64,000 nucleotides of DNA, from NCBI GenBank assembly GCA_015178975.1, contig WHVD01000004.1:868001-932000 (forward strand). The letters run 5' to 3'. How positions within the stretch are numbered: the stretch's first letter is position 1; each line of letters opens with the position of its first letter. A model generated the notes under the pieces. The model did not search any database. It saw only the letters and a list, made by a program, of their open reading frames with translations, and was not told where the DNA came from. The position numbers and the translations under genes were made by a program. Source of the DNA: Hysterangium stoloniferum. Its lineage: Eukaryota; Basidiomycota; Agaricomycetes; Hysterangiales; Hysterangiaceae. This document shows positions 45,702 through 57,691 of the stretch, piece after piece.

Positions 45702-46757
45702 TGTCAGGAACTGGAAAACCCGCCAGCCTCCGGGCCCCCGGACCCCGTCCTACATGCTCCCGACCCTCTATATTGTATAGTAACAACCGGAGTTCCCACG
45801 GGAGACCGCATGTCAACTTGTTTATGCCTGACTCTCTGTACGCACCCCACCTGTCTGCACCTAACCCTCCATGTCTCATACACCAGTCCTCGGACTCCTC
45901 CGGACTCCGGACTCCACTCTATGTACACCCGATACTCTGTGTCTTATGTACCAGTCACTGGACTCCGACCGGACTCCTAGAACCCCTCTAACAGAGCATA
46001 GAACCCCGCTCCTGTTATCTGCCTCTGCGTCTCACACACCAGTCATTGGAAAACCCACCGGACTCCACCGGACCTCCTGCACATCAAGCCTGTCTATACC
46101 CGACACTATCCTGTGCACCAAGTCACCGGACTCCGACCGGACTTCCGGAACCCCTCTAACTGAGCCCCGCTCCAGTTATGGTTAAATGATCTGTCATGAT
46201 TCGTTCTCCGCTCCCATTCCGTTCCATCCCTAATTCCCAGTTTAGTATTTACCTGTTTTGTTTTATGTTTAATAGTTCTGCCTCTCATTAATACCAGATT
46301 TGGTATTATTACATTTCACAGTCTATATAAGTCTGCTATGTTCATGTACTTAGAATCCAGTTTCAATCTCGAACTAGTTTTCCCCCGAACAAGTTTGATC
46401 CTTGAACAGTCTCTAGTCCTCTTGTCTGTCTGCACACTCGATTCCCGGAACTCCCACGGGAACTCCGGAATCTATATCTTCCTGTATGCATTCTGTCAGC
46501 TCGAAATATGGACACCCAAATGAGTGTACGAGGGCGCAGCCTATAAGCTGAAGCCAAGTCCATCTCAGTCGTTCACCATATCTTTCTGGTAATTATTCTG
46601 ATATCACCGTTCCTTGTACTAATAATCCCCGGAACTTTCCCGGGACCTATTGCCCGGGGACTCCATGGGACTATTTCCCGGAAGCAAGTGTGTGTTCGGA
46701 ATAGTTACCGGAAACCTCCGCGGGACTATCCGTGGAGCTTTGTTCGGGAACTTAACA
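45702..46757 (+). mobile_element. Solo LTR, family C, target duplication AGCAG
   Basis: 1056 bp, starting TGTCAGGAACTGGAAAACCC and ending GGGAACTTAACA, with AGCAG at 45697-45701 and 46758-46762. TATATAAG at about 46326 marks the promoter region. The shared motif is at 46529-46561. It sits inside the unrecognised repeated sequence. Confidence 0.9.
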
Positions 46758-46984
46758 AGCAGTCTGAAAGAATACTCAGAAAACAATCCAGGCTGAATTA
46801 TATAAGAGACTTAGGGTATAAAATGTTTTAATGCAAATAAAAAGTTTTTCTGTACATAATATTCATTTTTAAGACATACATACATATAATACAATATAGA
46901 ACTTCTAAGACATAATATTTGACATTTTTTTGAGCCTTAGGCCCTGACATATGTAGAGCCTCCTTTGCCCCTTTGCTTAGATCT

Positions 46985-47240
46985 TAACAATATCCTGAAA
47001 CAGTCCTACATCCAATTATCCCCTGATGATCTACCTTTAAACATACACAACTTTTCCAAAGCCTACTGAAGCACTTGTAGCATATACAGTATAGCCAGGT
47101 ACCACCATTCTCTGCCATAGATGTTGACAAAGAAGCTATTAGATTAATTGAATATGAAATGTTTGATACTTCAAAAGCAGCAGGGTGTGCCAGCTTTCAA
47201 TAATGGGGATTGAATGCAATCATCAGAAGAAATAGAGTCC
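46985..47240 (+). pseudogene. Unrecognised repeated coding-like sequence (copy 2)
   Basis: Diverged copy of 45170-45440, sharing CAATTATCCCCTGATG, ATAGATGTTGACAAA and ACTTCAAAAGCAGCAGGG, with stops and a deletion. It lies on the other side of the family C solo LTR. Confidence 0.6.
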
Positions 47241-47270
47241 ATATTTTTTTGTTCCTTACTCTTAGAATGA

Positions 47271-47291
47271 AACCCTAAACCCTAACCCTAA
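47271..47291. repeat. Short interstitial telomere-type repeat
   Basis: About three and a half CCCTAA units (AACCCTAAACCCTAACCCTA) lie at a point where the paralogous copy (about 45475) has none. TTAGGG is the common fungal telomere unit. The window is otherwise interstitial. Confidence 0.7.
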
Positions 47292-48654
47292 TGTGTTTTC
47301 TGTATATAATCATTTTTAAGAGTATATAACACAGTATAGAACTTCTAAGACATAATTTTTAACATTTTTTTGAGTCTCTGTCATCCACAGGTATGTAAAG
47401 TTTCATTGTCACAGCAGCCACCTTCCTAAATAGGAAGGTAACTGCTGCAACATACAAAGTTTTGGTGTAAACCTAGAACCCATGTCATTTACAAGTTACA
47501 TTCTGTTATTTTAGACTTTAGTAAGTTGATTTGAGCATTGATATTACTCAAGGAAGGACTAAAACTAAGGATATGGCAATTAAAGTGGTGCACAAGGTAT
47601 TTTTCACCAGGAAACTGTACACTAGATGTAACAGTTCTCATGTTTTGATAATCTAATGTCAAATATTATTTTATTTTGGTAATTTACAATATAAAATTCA
47701 TAAAGTATCTGCTTAATTTGCAAAAAGAAACATGTCATGGCACTTGCACAGCAGTGCAACACCCTGCGTGACATTTTCCTATAGCCCAGAACAATAAGCA
47801 TGACAAGTCACCTGGCTTTGCCTGCAGTCACTTCCCACTATGACTTCTGTCCATTCATCGATTGTCCTCAAGGAAAGATCACAGGATTCATCAAGAATGT
47901 CTCAGCACTACTACTGCCACACATTCCAGGTCCCTGGCTGAGCCTGGCCCTGAAAAGCCTAAGCTGAGCTGGGCCAAGTAGTACTTAGGTTGTCCACTCT
48001 GGGCCCCGGCCTGAGATATTTTAAACCCAAACTGGATTCCAGGCCACAGCCTGCCAGTGGCCCCACAAGGTAAGGACAAGGTACTGCATGGTCAAGGATC
48101 ATCAGACTGTCTTCTGTATAATGTAAGTGACCATTCAATTTCTGTTCCAGCCCCCTTGTACACAATGCCACCAAAGTCAAAACCTTGCCTGGGACAGCCA
48201 AGTAAATCCCCAGGGCATCCAGCACAGATCTGTATGATGAATTGAGACAACTTGTGAAGGGTATGCGTATATATCATGGAGGATGGTCACACTTTATTGA
48301 ATATACAAAATTTTACTGAATAATCCTCATATTTTCTAAGTGAGTCTATTCCTTCTGGCATGACAACTTATTCTATGAGTTTATATTTAATTACCTGAAA
48401 TTTCATCTTTAAAATATGCATGCCTTTTTAAAATACACACAAATGACATAGTTACACAAGATTATTTGGGTTAACCTAGATCATTTGGGTTAAACAAGAT
48501 TATTTGGGTTATGACTTAATCTTTGGGTTATGATGTATTCTCTTGTATACAAGCAAACTTTCAAATATATTTCATATAATTTAAATTTAGTTGGTTTAGA
48601 GAGTTAACCAGAACTAGCTGGGATACCAATTTCCATTGTGCAATTTATTCCAAA
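47292..48654. other. Region without recognised gene
   Basis: No domain or LTR recognised. 47740-48270 has a more even base composition, with several short frames of no known type. 48460-48540 contains repeats of GATTATTTGGGTTA. Confidence 0.45.
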
Positions 48655-48842
48655 AGAATAATCTACAGATGATTGTTTGACTAAATTTTGTCAGATATAG
48701 GATAAATATTAATATTTTTGCATTCTTCAGAGTGATACATACCTAATCAACTGAATTTGATTAAATATTAATTTTACAACAAACAATATAAATATATATA
48801 CTTTAGTGGATAAATAACTTTTAAAGTTTTGGGTTATCCTCC
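48655..48842 (+). repeat. Copia 3'-end repeat (second copy)
   Basis: Inverted match to 16808-16990 and direct match to 60640-60852, ending GGTTATCCTCCTG. Confidence 0.65.
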
Positions 48843-48989
48843 TGGATGATGACAAAAGGATGCAAATTAAAAAAATGAATTTTTTGAAAACCAAATACCC
48901 TATGATAGTAATTACTACACAATGCAAGCACACACTGTAAGATGATGGAATCATTCTTCAATAACTTTACAGAATAACAAGCTGAAAGG

Positions 48990-49518
48990 GAGGAAAGACT
49001 AACAGAAATGTTTTCTAAAAGGGTTTTCAGGATAATGAAATCATTCTTTGGTGAGGTCATGGAAGAACAAGCTAAAATGGAGGAAAGAGTAACAAAAAAT
49101 TTTAATATATTTTCTACAAGAGAGAGTAAACTAATGAAAGAAATAGAATCCTTAAAACAACAGTTAAGTGATCAAAAAAAAACACAATAGAAACTATGGT
49201 GACCGAGGATTTATCATAAAGAAGCAAAAAGGCTGTATTATTCTAGATCTAGATAATGTAGGTATAATTGACTTGAAAGGATATAGACTTAATATTAATG
49301 GTAATCCTAGAGCTTTATCTACTATTTATAGGTATAAGGATGACTTTATTGATGTAGAGGAAATTTATTGTGGATATAACTTTATTACAGATAAAGGAAA
49401 GAAACAAAATAATGAAAATAATACATCTTCAGGTACTAAGGTAGAAGATATTATAGATGATGACATAAAGCCAAAATCAAGTTTCAACTCATATTTCCCA
49501 CAATTGGAGTCTATTTGA
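48990..49518 (+). CDS. Unknown AT-rich ORF pair
   Basis: Frame 49008-49190 is lysine- and glutamate-rich (MEEQAKMEERVTKN, KLMKEIESLKQQL), a likely coiled coil. Frame 49168-49518 reads KGCIILDLDNVGIIDLKGYR and IYRYKDDFIDVEEIYCGYNF, a plausible globular fold. They overlap by 23 bases in different frames, at an A-rich run (CAAAAAAAAACAC), so a single indel could have split one gene. Codons are A/T-ending, unlike the other genes here. I do not recognise either; a mobile-element or plasmid-like origin is possible. There is no promoter evidence. Confidence 0.4.
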
Positions 49519-49870
49519 GCTTGCAAATTCCTTTATGAGCCAACTGCTGCACCACACCAAATGAGCTCATAATGTGTTATTGGACATGTAATTATACACT
49601 AAAAGATGACCACTCTTAGCTGTTATGGTCCAAATACCAACCATGAAGCTATATGAAGCTGGTTTGTATGCATTTACCTGCAGGTTTATGGCTGGTATTT
49701 GAACTGAAACAGTTGGGAGTGGTCATCTCTTACCACCTAACTACATGTCCAATAGCATATTATGAGCTCATTCAGTTTGGTGCAGTGGTTGGCCCACAAA
49801 TAAGTTTGTAAGCTCAAATGGACTCCAATTTTGGGAAATACAGTATGCTGCAGGTCAAATTCTGCAGTTG
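49497..49870. mobile_element. Foldback element, second copy
   Basis: Arms 49497-49640 and 49690-49870 are inverted copies (CCAATTTTGGGAAATAC versus ATTTCCCACAATTGG; AGCTCAAATGGACT versus AGTCTATTTGAGCT). They match the arms of 13845-15292. The loop includes CTGGTATTTGAACTG, also inverted-paired with CCAAATACCAACCAT. Confidence 0.7.
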
Positions 49871-49934
49871 TAACATAATAATTCACTAGATATGTAGTAC
49901 CAATATATATATATCCATTTCCTTAGATAATCAT

Positions 49935-50434
49935 TGTTAGGAACTTCACTTTCAGGCCCCACAAGTTGTTCTCACTTTGGCAACCCTCCAGCATCCCAAT
50001 ACTGGTGTTTCATCATTTAGTCTGAGTTTGTTCCTTGTTCCTTTTCCCATTTTCCTTTGACCCATCACAACTTCTCACTTCCCTGATCAGCCTTCCAATC
50101 ATTCATCATACGTTTGTGTGAAGATCTTTTCCCAGAGACTCCACAGAGTATTTCCAGAAATCATATCAGGTTCCAAACTCTCTTCTGGACTAGTATCAAG
50201 ATCCAGTGTATGACTAGTATCTGCTGCAGGTGCAGACAGACACTAGAATGAGTGATGGGGAATAAACCACTACTGTATTGAAATCCACATGTACATAATA
50301 TATACTAATGGAGAACAATAGGATGTAAGCACAATAAGATGTGGACTACAATAGGATGTGGACTACAATGGAGTGGGTAACAATGGAGACTCAATATTAC
50401 CAAATCACAGTGTAGGGAGTCTCACTCCCTTACA
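49935..50434 (+). repeat. LTR-like block TGTTAGGAAC...CCTTACA
   Basis: 500 bp with TG...CA ends. It shares its terminal GTAGGGAGTC-CACTCCCTTACA with 22530-22560. No matching target duplication was seen. Confidence 0.45.
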
Positions 50435-50518
50435 CCAGAATCCACCAGAACCTGACCCTCACCCCTCAAGTACTCCTCAAATCCCATTCAGGTATTCTGC
50501 CCTCAACTAGACACCTCA

Positions 50519-51047
50519 TGTTATGATCCAGAACCCATCGGACTCCACCCTTCCCCTGCTATGTGTCCTTGGTCATTTCCTGACCCAGACTCCTGGCATT
50601 TGTTCTAGATACTTTGGTCCATGGCCCAACCTTCACCAGATCATCCTTGTCAACCCTCTCTATACCAATGTTCTGACTTACCCAGAACTTGTGGCTTTCC
50701 CAAAGATACACACACTTAGTCATTATAGTGTTAGGATCCATTTCCAGATAGTATTGGATGTCCATGGATATTCTGACTCACTTCCTTTGTTCCACATTTG
50801 GTAACTGACTGGTTGACAGATGCTCATTTGTTTATTTATTGTTCTTGCCCCTGTTCCCTAATCTGTCCCATCCTTGTTCCTCATGTATCTTACTTGTTAT
50901 TATATCCTCAGTTTGGAAATAGTTCCAAATAGGTTTTATTATACTCCTAGATATGTAGTACAATTATTGGAACATCTATATAGTCTTCCATTGTCATGTA
51001 CTTACACTCCAGTTTTAATCTCAACTTAATTAACCTTCTCCTTTGTT
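50519..51047 (+). repeat. Family C LTR fragment
   Basis: Starts TGTTATGATCCAGAACCC and includes ATATAGTCTTCC and CTCCAGTTTTAATCTC, the TATA/R part of family C. It ends abruptly at gypsy gag sequence. Confidence 0.55.
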
Positions 51048-51430
51048 CTTAAGTATTGGCTGCACAACCTTTGGCAGAGTTAGCTTTCACTATTGGGCAT
51101 TCTGGGATGTGATGACCAGGTTTTCTGCACAAAAGACAGACGTTGTTGTCCATAGGACACTGTCTTTCTTGTGGGGTTGATTTACCATTGGGTCTGAGTT
51201 TGCCTGTAAGGTCAGGCTTTCCAGTGGATTTCCCAGATTGTTGACCTTTTTTTGGTATTGCCAGAGTTGTTGTTGTTGTTGTTGTTGAAAGATTTCTTGT
51301 CATTCTTCTGGTCAGGTTGCATGGAGTTTAAATTGCTAGTAGACAGGTCTGGCTGGTATACAAAATGAGTGGTGACTGGAGTGGAGTGGACTCCAGTTGT
51401 TCAGATGGTTTCTTTCTTGGAGGCATGGTG
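51048..51430 (-). pseudogene. Ty3/gypsy gag remnant (minus strand)
   Basis: The start MPPRKKPSEQLESTPLQSPL (about 51427) resembles the gag start at 25886. After a stop and a large deletion, the frame 51303-51049 has a run of Thr codons and the zinc knuckle CLLCRKPGHHIPEC (C-x2-C-x4-H-x4-C). Confidence 0.75.
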
Positions 51431-51436
51431 GTGACA

Positions 51437-52028
51437 ATCTGTGAGATGCAATCAGAAAATACTGTTAAGTGTGGGGCTCACAGATGGGTCTCCAGGGGAA
51501 ACCCATGGAAGTTCTGGGGATGGACTTGGCTTGCTTCAGCTTACATATGTGCTGCACCTTTGCAGATCACATTGTCCAATTTCAAACAGGAGCAGATGGG
51601 AAACCTGCAGGTTCTGAGAATAGGCAAAGTACAAAAGACAAGTAGAAACTAAGTTGATTTTCTGATTGGATCCCTATGTACAATTAGCTACTGGACTATA
51701 TAGACTAGTAGATTATTGTACTACTAACTTAGACATACAAAAGGACATATCAAGAGTACAATAACACAATAAACCAGATGTCAAACAGATAGGGAAACAC
51801 GGTGGTAAACTAAACCAGATGACAAATAGGCAAGGATGGATTGAGAACAAGGGGGTCTGGAATGTCCAAGCAGGGTCCAGTGTGTAGTTCATATGATACA
51901 GAGAGTTGGCACATATAGAATGGGGTCCAGGTTATCTGGGTGGAGTCCAGTGTGTGAAATTGCATGATATAGAGAGTCAGATACTTATAGGATGTGTTCT
52001 TGGTCCTGGTGGGTTTCCTGGTCCTAAC
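51437..52028 (-). repeat. 5' LTR of minus-strand gypsy remnant
   Basis: On the minus strand it starts TGTTAGGACCAGGAAACCC, as family C does, and ends just before the gag ATG. The shared motif is at 51524-51558 with a small insertion. Confidence 0.6.
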
Positions 52029-52776
52029 AATAAGAAACTTTATACTACAGGGAGACAGATGATCAGAGGGCTGATCAGAGAAGTGAGAGTGATGACAGGT
52101 CAGAAAGAAGTAGGGGAAGGAAGTGGGATGTACAATCAATGAGACTAAATAGTAAGGCTTGTCATGTTTTGGTTAATAGTGATACTTGAATTCTCAAGGG
52201 TCAAATAAGTTTCAGCAAAGGAATGGAGGCCAGAGATTAAAGTTCCATAGTACTTACTCTTTGACAGTCTTGGATCACATCCTGGGCTTCATTAAATGTT
52301 GATAGTCAGAAAATACTGACATGAATCAGATTGTCTTTGATAGAGTTGAAGTATCAATCAAAATATACTCTACAATATCAAATGTAGAAGCCTCATTTGA
52401 TGAAGTATTAATTTGTCTTGTCAATGAAGTAAGAGGCTAATACCAGACATGAAGGCTCATAGATGTAATGTTGAAGTGTTACAACTATTAGAGACTCAGA
52501 TTAATAATACAATTATGTACTATTGTACAGATGAGGTTGAGATTTTCTGACTGACTTCCCTCACTTCTATCATTGTCCTTTTTATGCTTTTCATTGTTTA
52601 CCTATGACTATGTTATGATGTAAGAATGAAATCATTCATGGTGTTGAAATGAGACAAGTTGAAGGCTAATCAAAGTTGATCTTGTATGTTTTTGACATTT
52701 TGTGACAGTTGTGACAACTAACCTTATCAAGCTCAAAGGCCTCTGTGGGAAATTGGCCTTAAAGGGAGGGGTACTG
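52029..52776. other. Unassigned sequence
   Basis: No gene recognised; the end has a G-rich run AAGGGAGGGGTACTG that looks like a polypurine tract before the next LTR. Confidence 0.4.
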
Positions 52777-54340
52777 TTAGGACTGGAAACCCTGCCAGGT
52801 CCCAGACCCCATCCTATAAGCACTTCCCTCTCTTTTACAGTATGACTCACCAACTGGGCTCTGTCTGAATATTCCTAAATCTTAGACACTTGAAGATCTT
52901 TGTCCCAATCTGCCCCTGAACCTGTTTGACATCTGGTTTATCATGCCTCCTGTGTTTGTTCCCATTCCATATTGACCTTTCTCCCTAGTATAGTATGCCT
53001 GGTCCTTTCTTGTTCACCCATTTTGTCTTTTGGTCTTGCCACATTTGTAGAACAATAATCTCTAGCTCTATATAGTTAGTCAAACATGTACTTAACATCT
53101 GATTAGAAGATCAACTTAGCACACCTAGTATTTTCACCTCTCACTCTAAGAACTCAGTACCAGTGTATTCCCAGAGCCTGCAGGTGTTCTGACTTGACAT
53201 AGAATATTCTCAGAACCCCTGGGTCTCCTGTCCCTTACCTTGCATATTCCCAGACCTCCTGGGATTCCCATTCTCCACATCTGAAGTTGGACATGACAAT
53301 TGTGCAAGGGTGCAGCACATAAGCTGAAGCCTATTGTGACAGTCATGACAATGAGCTTAACAAGTAGACTATGTAGACACCAGCATCTTCCCAGAACCTG
53401 TGGGCCCTCCAACTGAGAGATAGTGTTAAGAACTGAAAACTGACTAATGTCGGTGGCTGACAGGGACCGATCGGAAGGACTTGGCTTCAGCTTATGTGCT
53501 GCACCCTCGCAAATATCCGTAGGGTGTCCTTGAATTTCGGACGGGCAAAGACTAATCCTAAGGAGTACCTTTCGGCGAGATACCGATCGGGACCGAAGGT
53601 TAAGTCGAGTGTCAGGCCAAGGGGGTCAGGACCGAGAGTGGACGAGCGCACGCGAAGGCGGATGAGGGGATTCTTAGTATGAGACTGTTACAGATGTAAG
53701 AGGGTATTCTAAGTCGATATTCTGATTGCCTAGTAACTACAACTACAGCGGGTTCATATACAAGTAGCAGGCATCTAGAAAATACTAATGGGGAGAAGGG
53801 CGGAAAACGGTATTAGCAATAAGCTTGACTAAGAACAGGAAGTTTATGATTAGTTCGGGGGCCGAAGAGATAACCGAGAGCGGATTTACAGAAAAAGGAA
53901 ATAGTTCGAGGACTACAAATATAGATAGACATATGTGAAACATAGGATAGGACGGATCATGAGAATAAAAGAGACGTATCAAAAGTTTAACCAGATAGTA
54001 CGAGTATATTTTGACATGGGTGTAAACGGGGTTTGATCACTGCGAAAGCATACGTCAGCTTCGGGGGCCGATGGTCTCCGATGTGGTGACTTGAACAGTA
54101 ACTCGAATCGTCGATAGGTGGTGATAACCTCGGGGACCGATAGGGTTGCGACATGGTCGTAACAGATAGTGTATTCTCAGAGCCTAAGGCTTCCTGTCTC
54201 TATCTCATTGTGTATTCCTGGACTCCCTAGGTTTCCATATCCCTCCATCTGAAATGACCCAACAATCATATGAGGGCACAGCAGCTACACTGAGGCCAAG
54301 TGCTGCTACCTGTCCCCAGAATATCTGGGGGTTTTACCCA
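52777..54340 (+). repeat. Family C LTR split by a family A LTR
   Basis: It starts TGTTAGGACTGGAAACCC at 52777; the shared motif appears near 53306 and again (decayed) near 54276. The family A solo LTR 53424-54164 interrupts it. The end is not clear. Confidence 0.55.
53424..54164 (+). mobile_element. Solo LTR, family A, target duplication GATAG
   Basis: 741 bp, TGTTAAGAACTG to GTCGTAACA, flanked by GATAG at 53419-53423 and 54165-54169. It is rich in CpG, so likely young. Shared motif at 53477-53511. Confidence 0.95.
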
Positions 54341-54639
54341 GATTGGCTTCAACTTATGTATGTGTTGCACCCTTGCATGAACTGTTAGGGTGCTCTGATA
54401 TTTTTGAAGAGCAAGTAGTATGATTTGTTGGCTGAAGATGATACTAAACTGAATCAACTGGAAGGCCAAAATGCTAAGGGTCATGAGGATACATAAGAGT
54501 TGCAGCTGGCTGATGATGTCTACAAGAGTATTAGGAGCAAGCAAAGGGGCTTAAACACAAAAGGGGCAATCTAAGTCAATATTCAAACTGGAGAAACTAT
54601 AGCATACATGAGAGGGTTTTTTATACAAAATGTTAAGTT

Positions 54640-54925
54640 CCAGATCTTGGGATGGAATTCCTGGTGGATATTCTGGACACTTCCCAGAACATGTCCATGG
54701 AGTTTCCAGGGATTAGTTCAGGGAGTATCAGAATATTACCAGAGAGTACAGATTGGACTTGGCTTCAGCTTATGTGCTGCACCCCTCATGCACTCACTTG
54801 GGTGTCAAAATTTCAGAGGGCAGATATATCTGGAGTGTTTACAAATACTTGGAGTTCCTGGGGGCTCTGGATGTCCAGAGTCTGGAGAGTTCCAGATATC
54901 GAGCATATAGACCTCCATAGAATCC
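54640..54925 (-). repeat. LTR fragment with shared motif
   Basis: It starts TGTTAAGTTCCAGATC and carries GGACTTGGCTTCAGC at 54756; it precedes gypsy coding sequence. Confidence 0.5.
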
Positions 54926-55853
54926 CCATTGAAGGAGAAACTGGCTCCCAATCCAAAAGGCAACCCTCTGGACTCCATGCAGGTTGAGGGTTGTGTTAAC
55001 TCTCTGCACATTCATGAGTTCACCCATCTTAATGCATCCACTCTTTTGAACTCTGACTCATTATTTGTAAATTTTACCTGTGATATGATCCCACACTCTA
55101 TTTTTTCCACTCTTTTGGATTCTGGCTTGACCCATTGTTTTGTAGATATTGAATTCACCTGAAAAAATTTGTTGTCAACCTATTTGATAAACCTGGTTGG
55201 ACTCCAACTTTTTGATGGTACAAACAATTTGGTTATCACCCAAGCTTGTGACCTACCTATCTGGATCCCATGTGGAACATTACAGACAGTCACTTTCTAT
55301 GTGATGCAGTTGGACTCAAGTTCCTTGGTCATCCTAGGACATAACTGGCTTACCTGACACAATCTGTTGATTGACTGGGTATCAGGCAGTATTACTTTCT
55401 GAATGCCCATGGCACCCAATATAACTGTATCATCCCTGGCCATTTCAGCACCCATTGCCTCTATGGCACCCCTGGCTTCCCCGGAACCCACAGTAATCCT
55501 ATCCATTTCCCTTATTAATGCAGCAGCTTTTATTAGGGCTACAAAATTGGAGGGATCCCAGGCATTCACAATCAATTTGAAAGTTGATGAAGCAACCAGA
55601 CATTTTGCAACTCCAGAATCCAAGTACATCACCAACCTAGAAGGCATCCCAGAGAAATATCATGACTTTGTGGATGTTTTTAGTAAGTGAAAAGCTGACT
55701 GGCTTCCACCCCACAAACAGTATGACTAAAAATTTGATCTTGAAGCTGGGGCCCAGCCACCCTTGGACATACATATTTACCTATTGTCCTCCACAGAACG
55801 TTCCACAATCCAGGATTTCCTGGACAAACACTTGTCCATAGGTTTTATCCAAG
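54926..55853 (+). pseudogene. Ty3/gypsy protease-RT linker remnant (plus strand)
   Basis: The frames read STLLDSGLTHCFVDIEF (protease DSG), SSLVILGHNWLT, LIDWVSGSI, INLKVDEATRHFATPESKY and GIPEKYHDFVDVFSK, then DKHLSIGFIQ, the first RT block. The order equals 25490-24780 on the minus strand. At about 55853 RT is cut by Tc1 sequence. Several stops are present. Confidence 0.8.
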
Positions 55854-56544
55854 GTGGAGATATCATGGTGTAGGGCTGTATGAGTTGGAATGGAGTGGGA
55901 AGGCTTGCAGAGATTGAAGGAAGGATGGATTCTGCACAATATGTGGAGATCCTGGCTCAGCATTTGTCCCAGAGCATTGAATCCAGCAGATCAGGCCATT
56001 TTCCAGCAGGATAATAGCCTAAACACATATCCAAGATGGCACAAAAATGGTTTTTTGAAAATCATATTCAGGTGTTAGACTGGACAGCACATTCTCCTGA
56101 CCTGAATCCCATAGAACATCTTTGATTCCACCTGAAGAAACAACTCCAGAAATACCCTTCACCATTAAAGGGAGTTTAGGGGTTATAGGAGAGGGTGGAA
56201 GTGGAATGGGCAAAGATTGAGCCTCAGAAGTGTCAGAAACTGATTGAAAATATGCCCAGAAGACTTGATGCTGAATGAAGCCTAAGGGAGGCCATACAAA
56301 GTACTAGAATAACAAGATATCTGATTCAAAAAGGGTGGTTGCAAACTGTCCCAATGATTGGTCATTTTTAAATATTCACTGTGACACCAATATCCATCTA
56401 TATTATGTAATATTTGGGTATATCAAAGCTAGTATGCTAAGGTATATGTGAGAATAATTTCACTATTTTAGAAAATTTATTTGGTGGGGTATAAAGCATT
56501 TATTGAGAATTACCAAAACATTGGGACAGTTTTGGAAGCCACTG
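55854..56544 (+). pseudogene. Truncated Tc1/mariner copy (right half)
   Basis: It is the 3' half of the same element as 35849-37448, in opposite orientation. Recognisable blocks are MEWEGLQRLKEG / DSAQYVEILAQHLS-type sequence, FQQDN, then the long terminal repeat ending CCAAAACATTGGGACAG-type sequence and CCACTG followed by TA (56545). Confidence 0.85.
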
Positions 56545-56879
56545 TAAATACTGATAGATTAATTAGCTGCACTATTAAGCTTAAACAACTAAAGTCAATA
56601 TTTGTTTGGTCTCTTGACAAATTCAGATGAACTTGTAGTGATGGGCTCTACAAGAGTTAATTTCTTCTTGAGAATAAAGGTTCGGGAGCTGAATGTATGC
56701 ACAATAAGCTGGCAGAAACTTGTTGTAAGCCTTCGCTTTCTTGTATCCTTTTAGTTTACTATTTATAAAGATTTAACAAGCTGTTAAATAATTTATAAAT
56801 AGAGAGATTGTCCAAGACTTGAATATCCAAGCATTTGTTTAAAGATTGATTAACTGTGCTGTTAATGTGGGCTCTTGAA
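56545..56879. other. Sequence between Tc1 fragment and LTR F
   Basis: AT-rich, no gene. It may be the 3' part of the family F LTR, which here continues beyond the point where the 8181-8977 copy is cut. Confidence 0.4.
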
Positions 56880-57691
56880 TAACCTAAATGGGCAGGGATT
56901 TCAGTAATAAGAATTTAGATTTACTTAAGTGATTAGTAAGCCTAAAGGTTTCTGGGAAGCTGAGGGAACTTAGATGAATTAGCTAAGTTCAAGAGTGCTG
57001 ACAAAGAGTTCAAGATTCTGCAAGTATAGGTGCTTGCAGTTAGTATATCAGACTAAGTCCTTAGGATGATGAGATAAGCTTCTGAGCTGGTGCTGTTGAT
57101 AGTAGTAAAGTAGATTGATTTATTCAGTGATTTGGGCCTCTTTTTATACATCTAGAGAGTTCTGCTTAATAATATCTAAATAACTAATTAGGAAATTATT
57201 AGAAGCTTCTACAGGTTTCCATAATTCCGCTATGATGTCATAACTATCATCTGACTCGAAGATCTGATCTGATGAGTCATAAGCCATGCCCGAGATGGCC
57301 CAGGCTGGAACCAAAACTTCAAAAGCCAGATTTGAATAAAACTGGCCACTCGGCTGTGGGAATGGCACGTGTTGACTTGTAAATGTGTTGTTGAGTCAAT
57401 GATTATGTAATGTCACATGATAAAGCCAAAAAAGTGTGCATATATGCAGTGATTATGAGAAAAAGGACCAAATCACTAAAAATAGATAAATTGGCTTATT
57501 AATCTTAACTTTGGACCGCTCTAGGCTTCAATTACATAATGTGACATTATTTGAAGCCTTGAGTATGCGAAGTTAAAAGGAAATAGCCATATTCTTGGAA
57601 TAATAAATAAAATAAAGTAAATGGAAATAAATTGAAATAAATTTGGGAAAATTAAGGGAAAATTCATGAAAATATACTGGATACATCACAA
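56880..57691 (-). repeat. LTR family F, second copy
   Basis: Reverse complement of 8181-8977, starting TGTGATGTATCCAGT at 57691. The two differ by substitutions and by one small indel in the A/T-rich start. Minus-strand TATAAAAAGAGG near 57150 matches the first copy. Confidence 0.7.

Noticed and set aside
47271-47291. A true chromosome end near 47280
   Set aside because: Only about three and a half telomere-type units occur, with ordinary sequence continuing on both sides.
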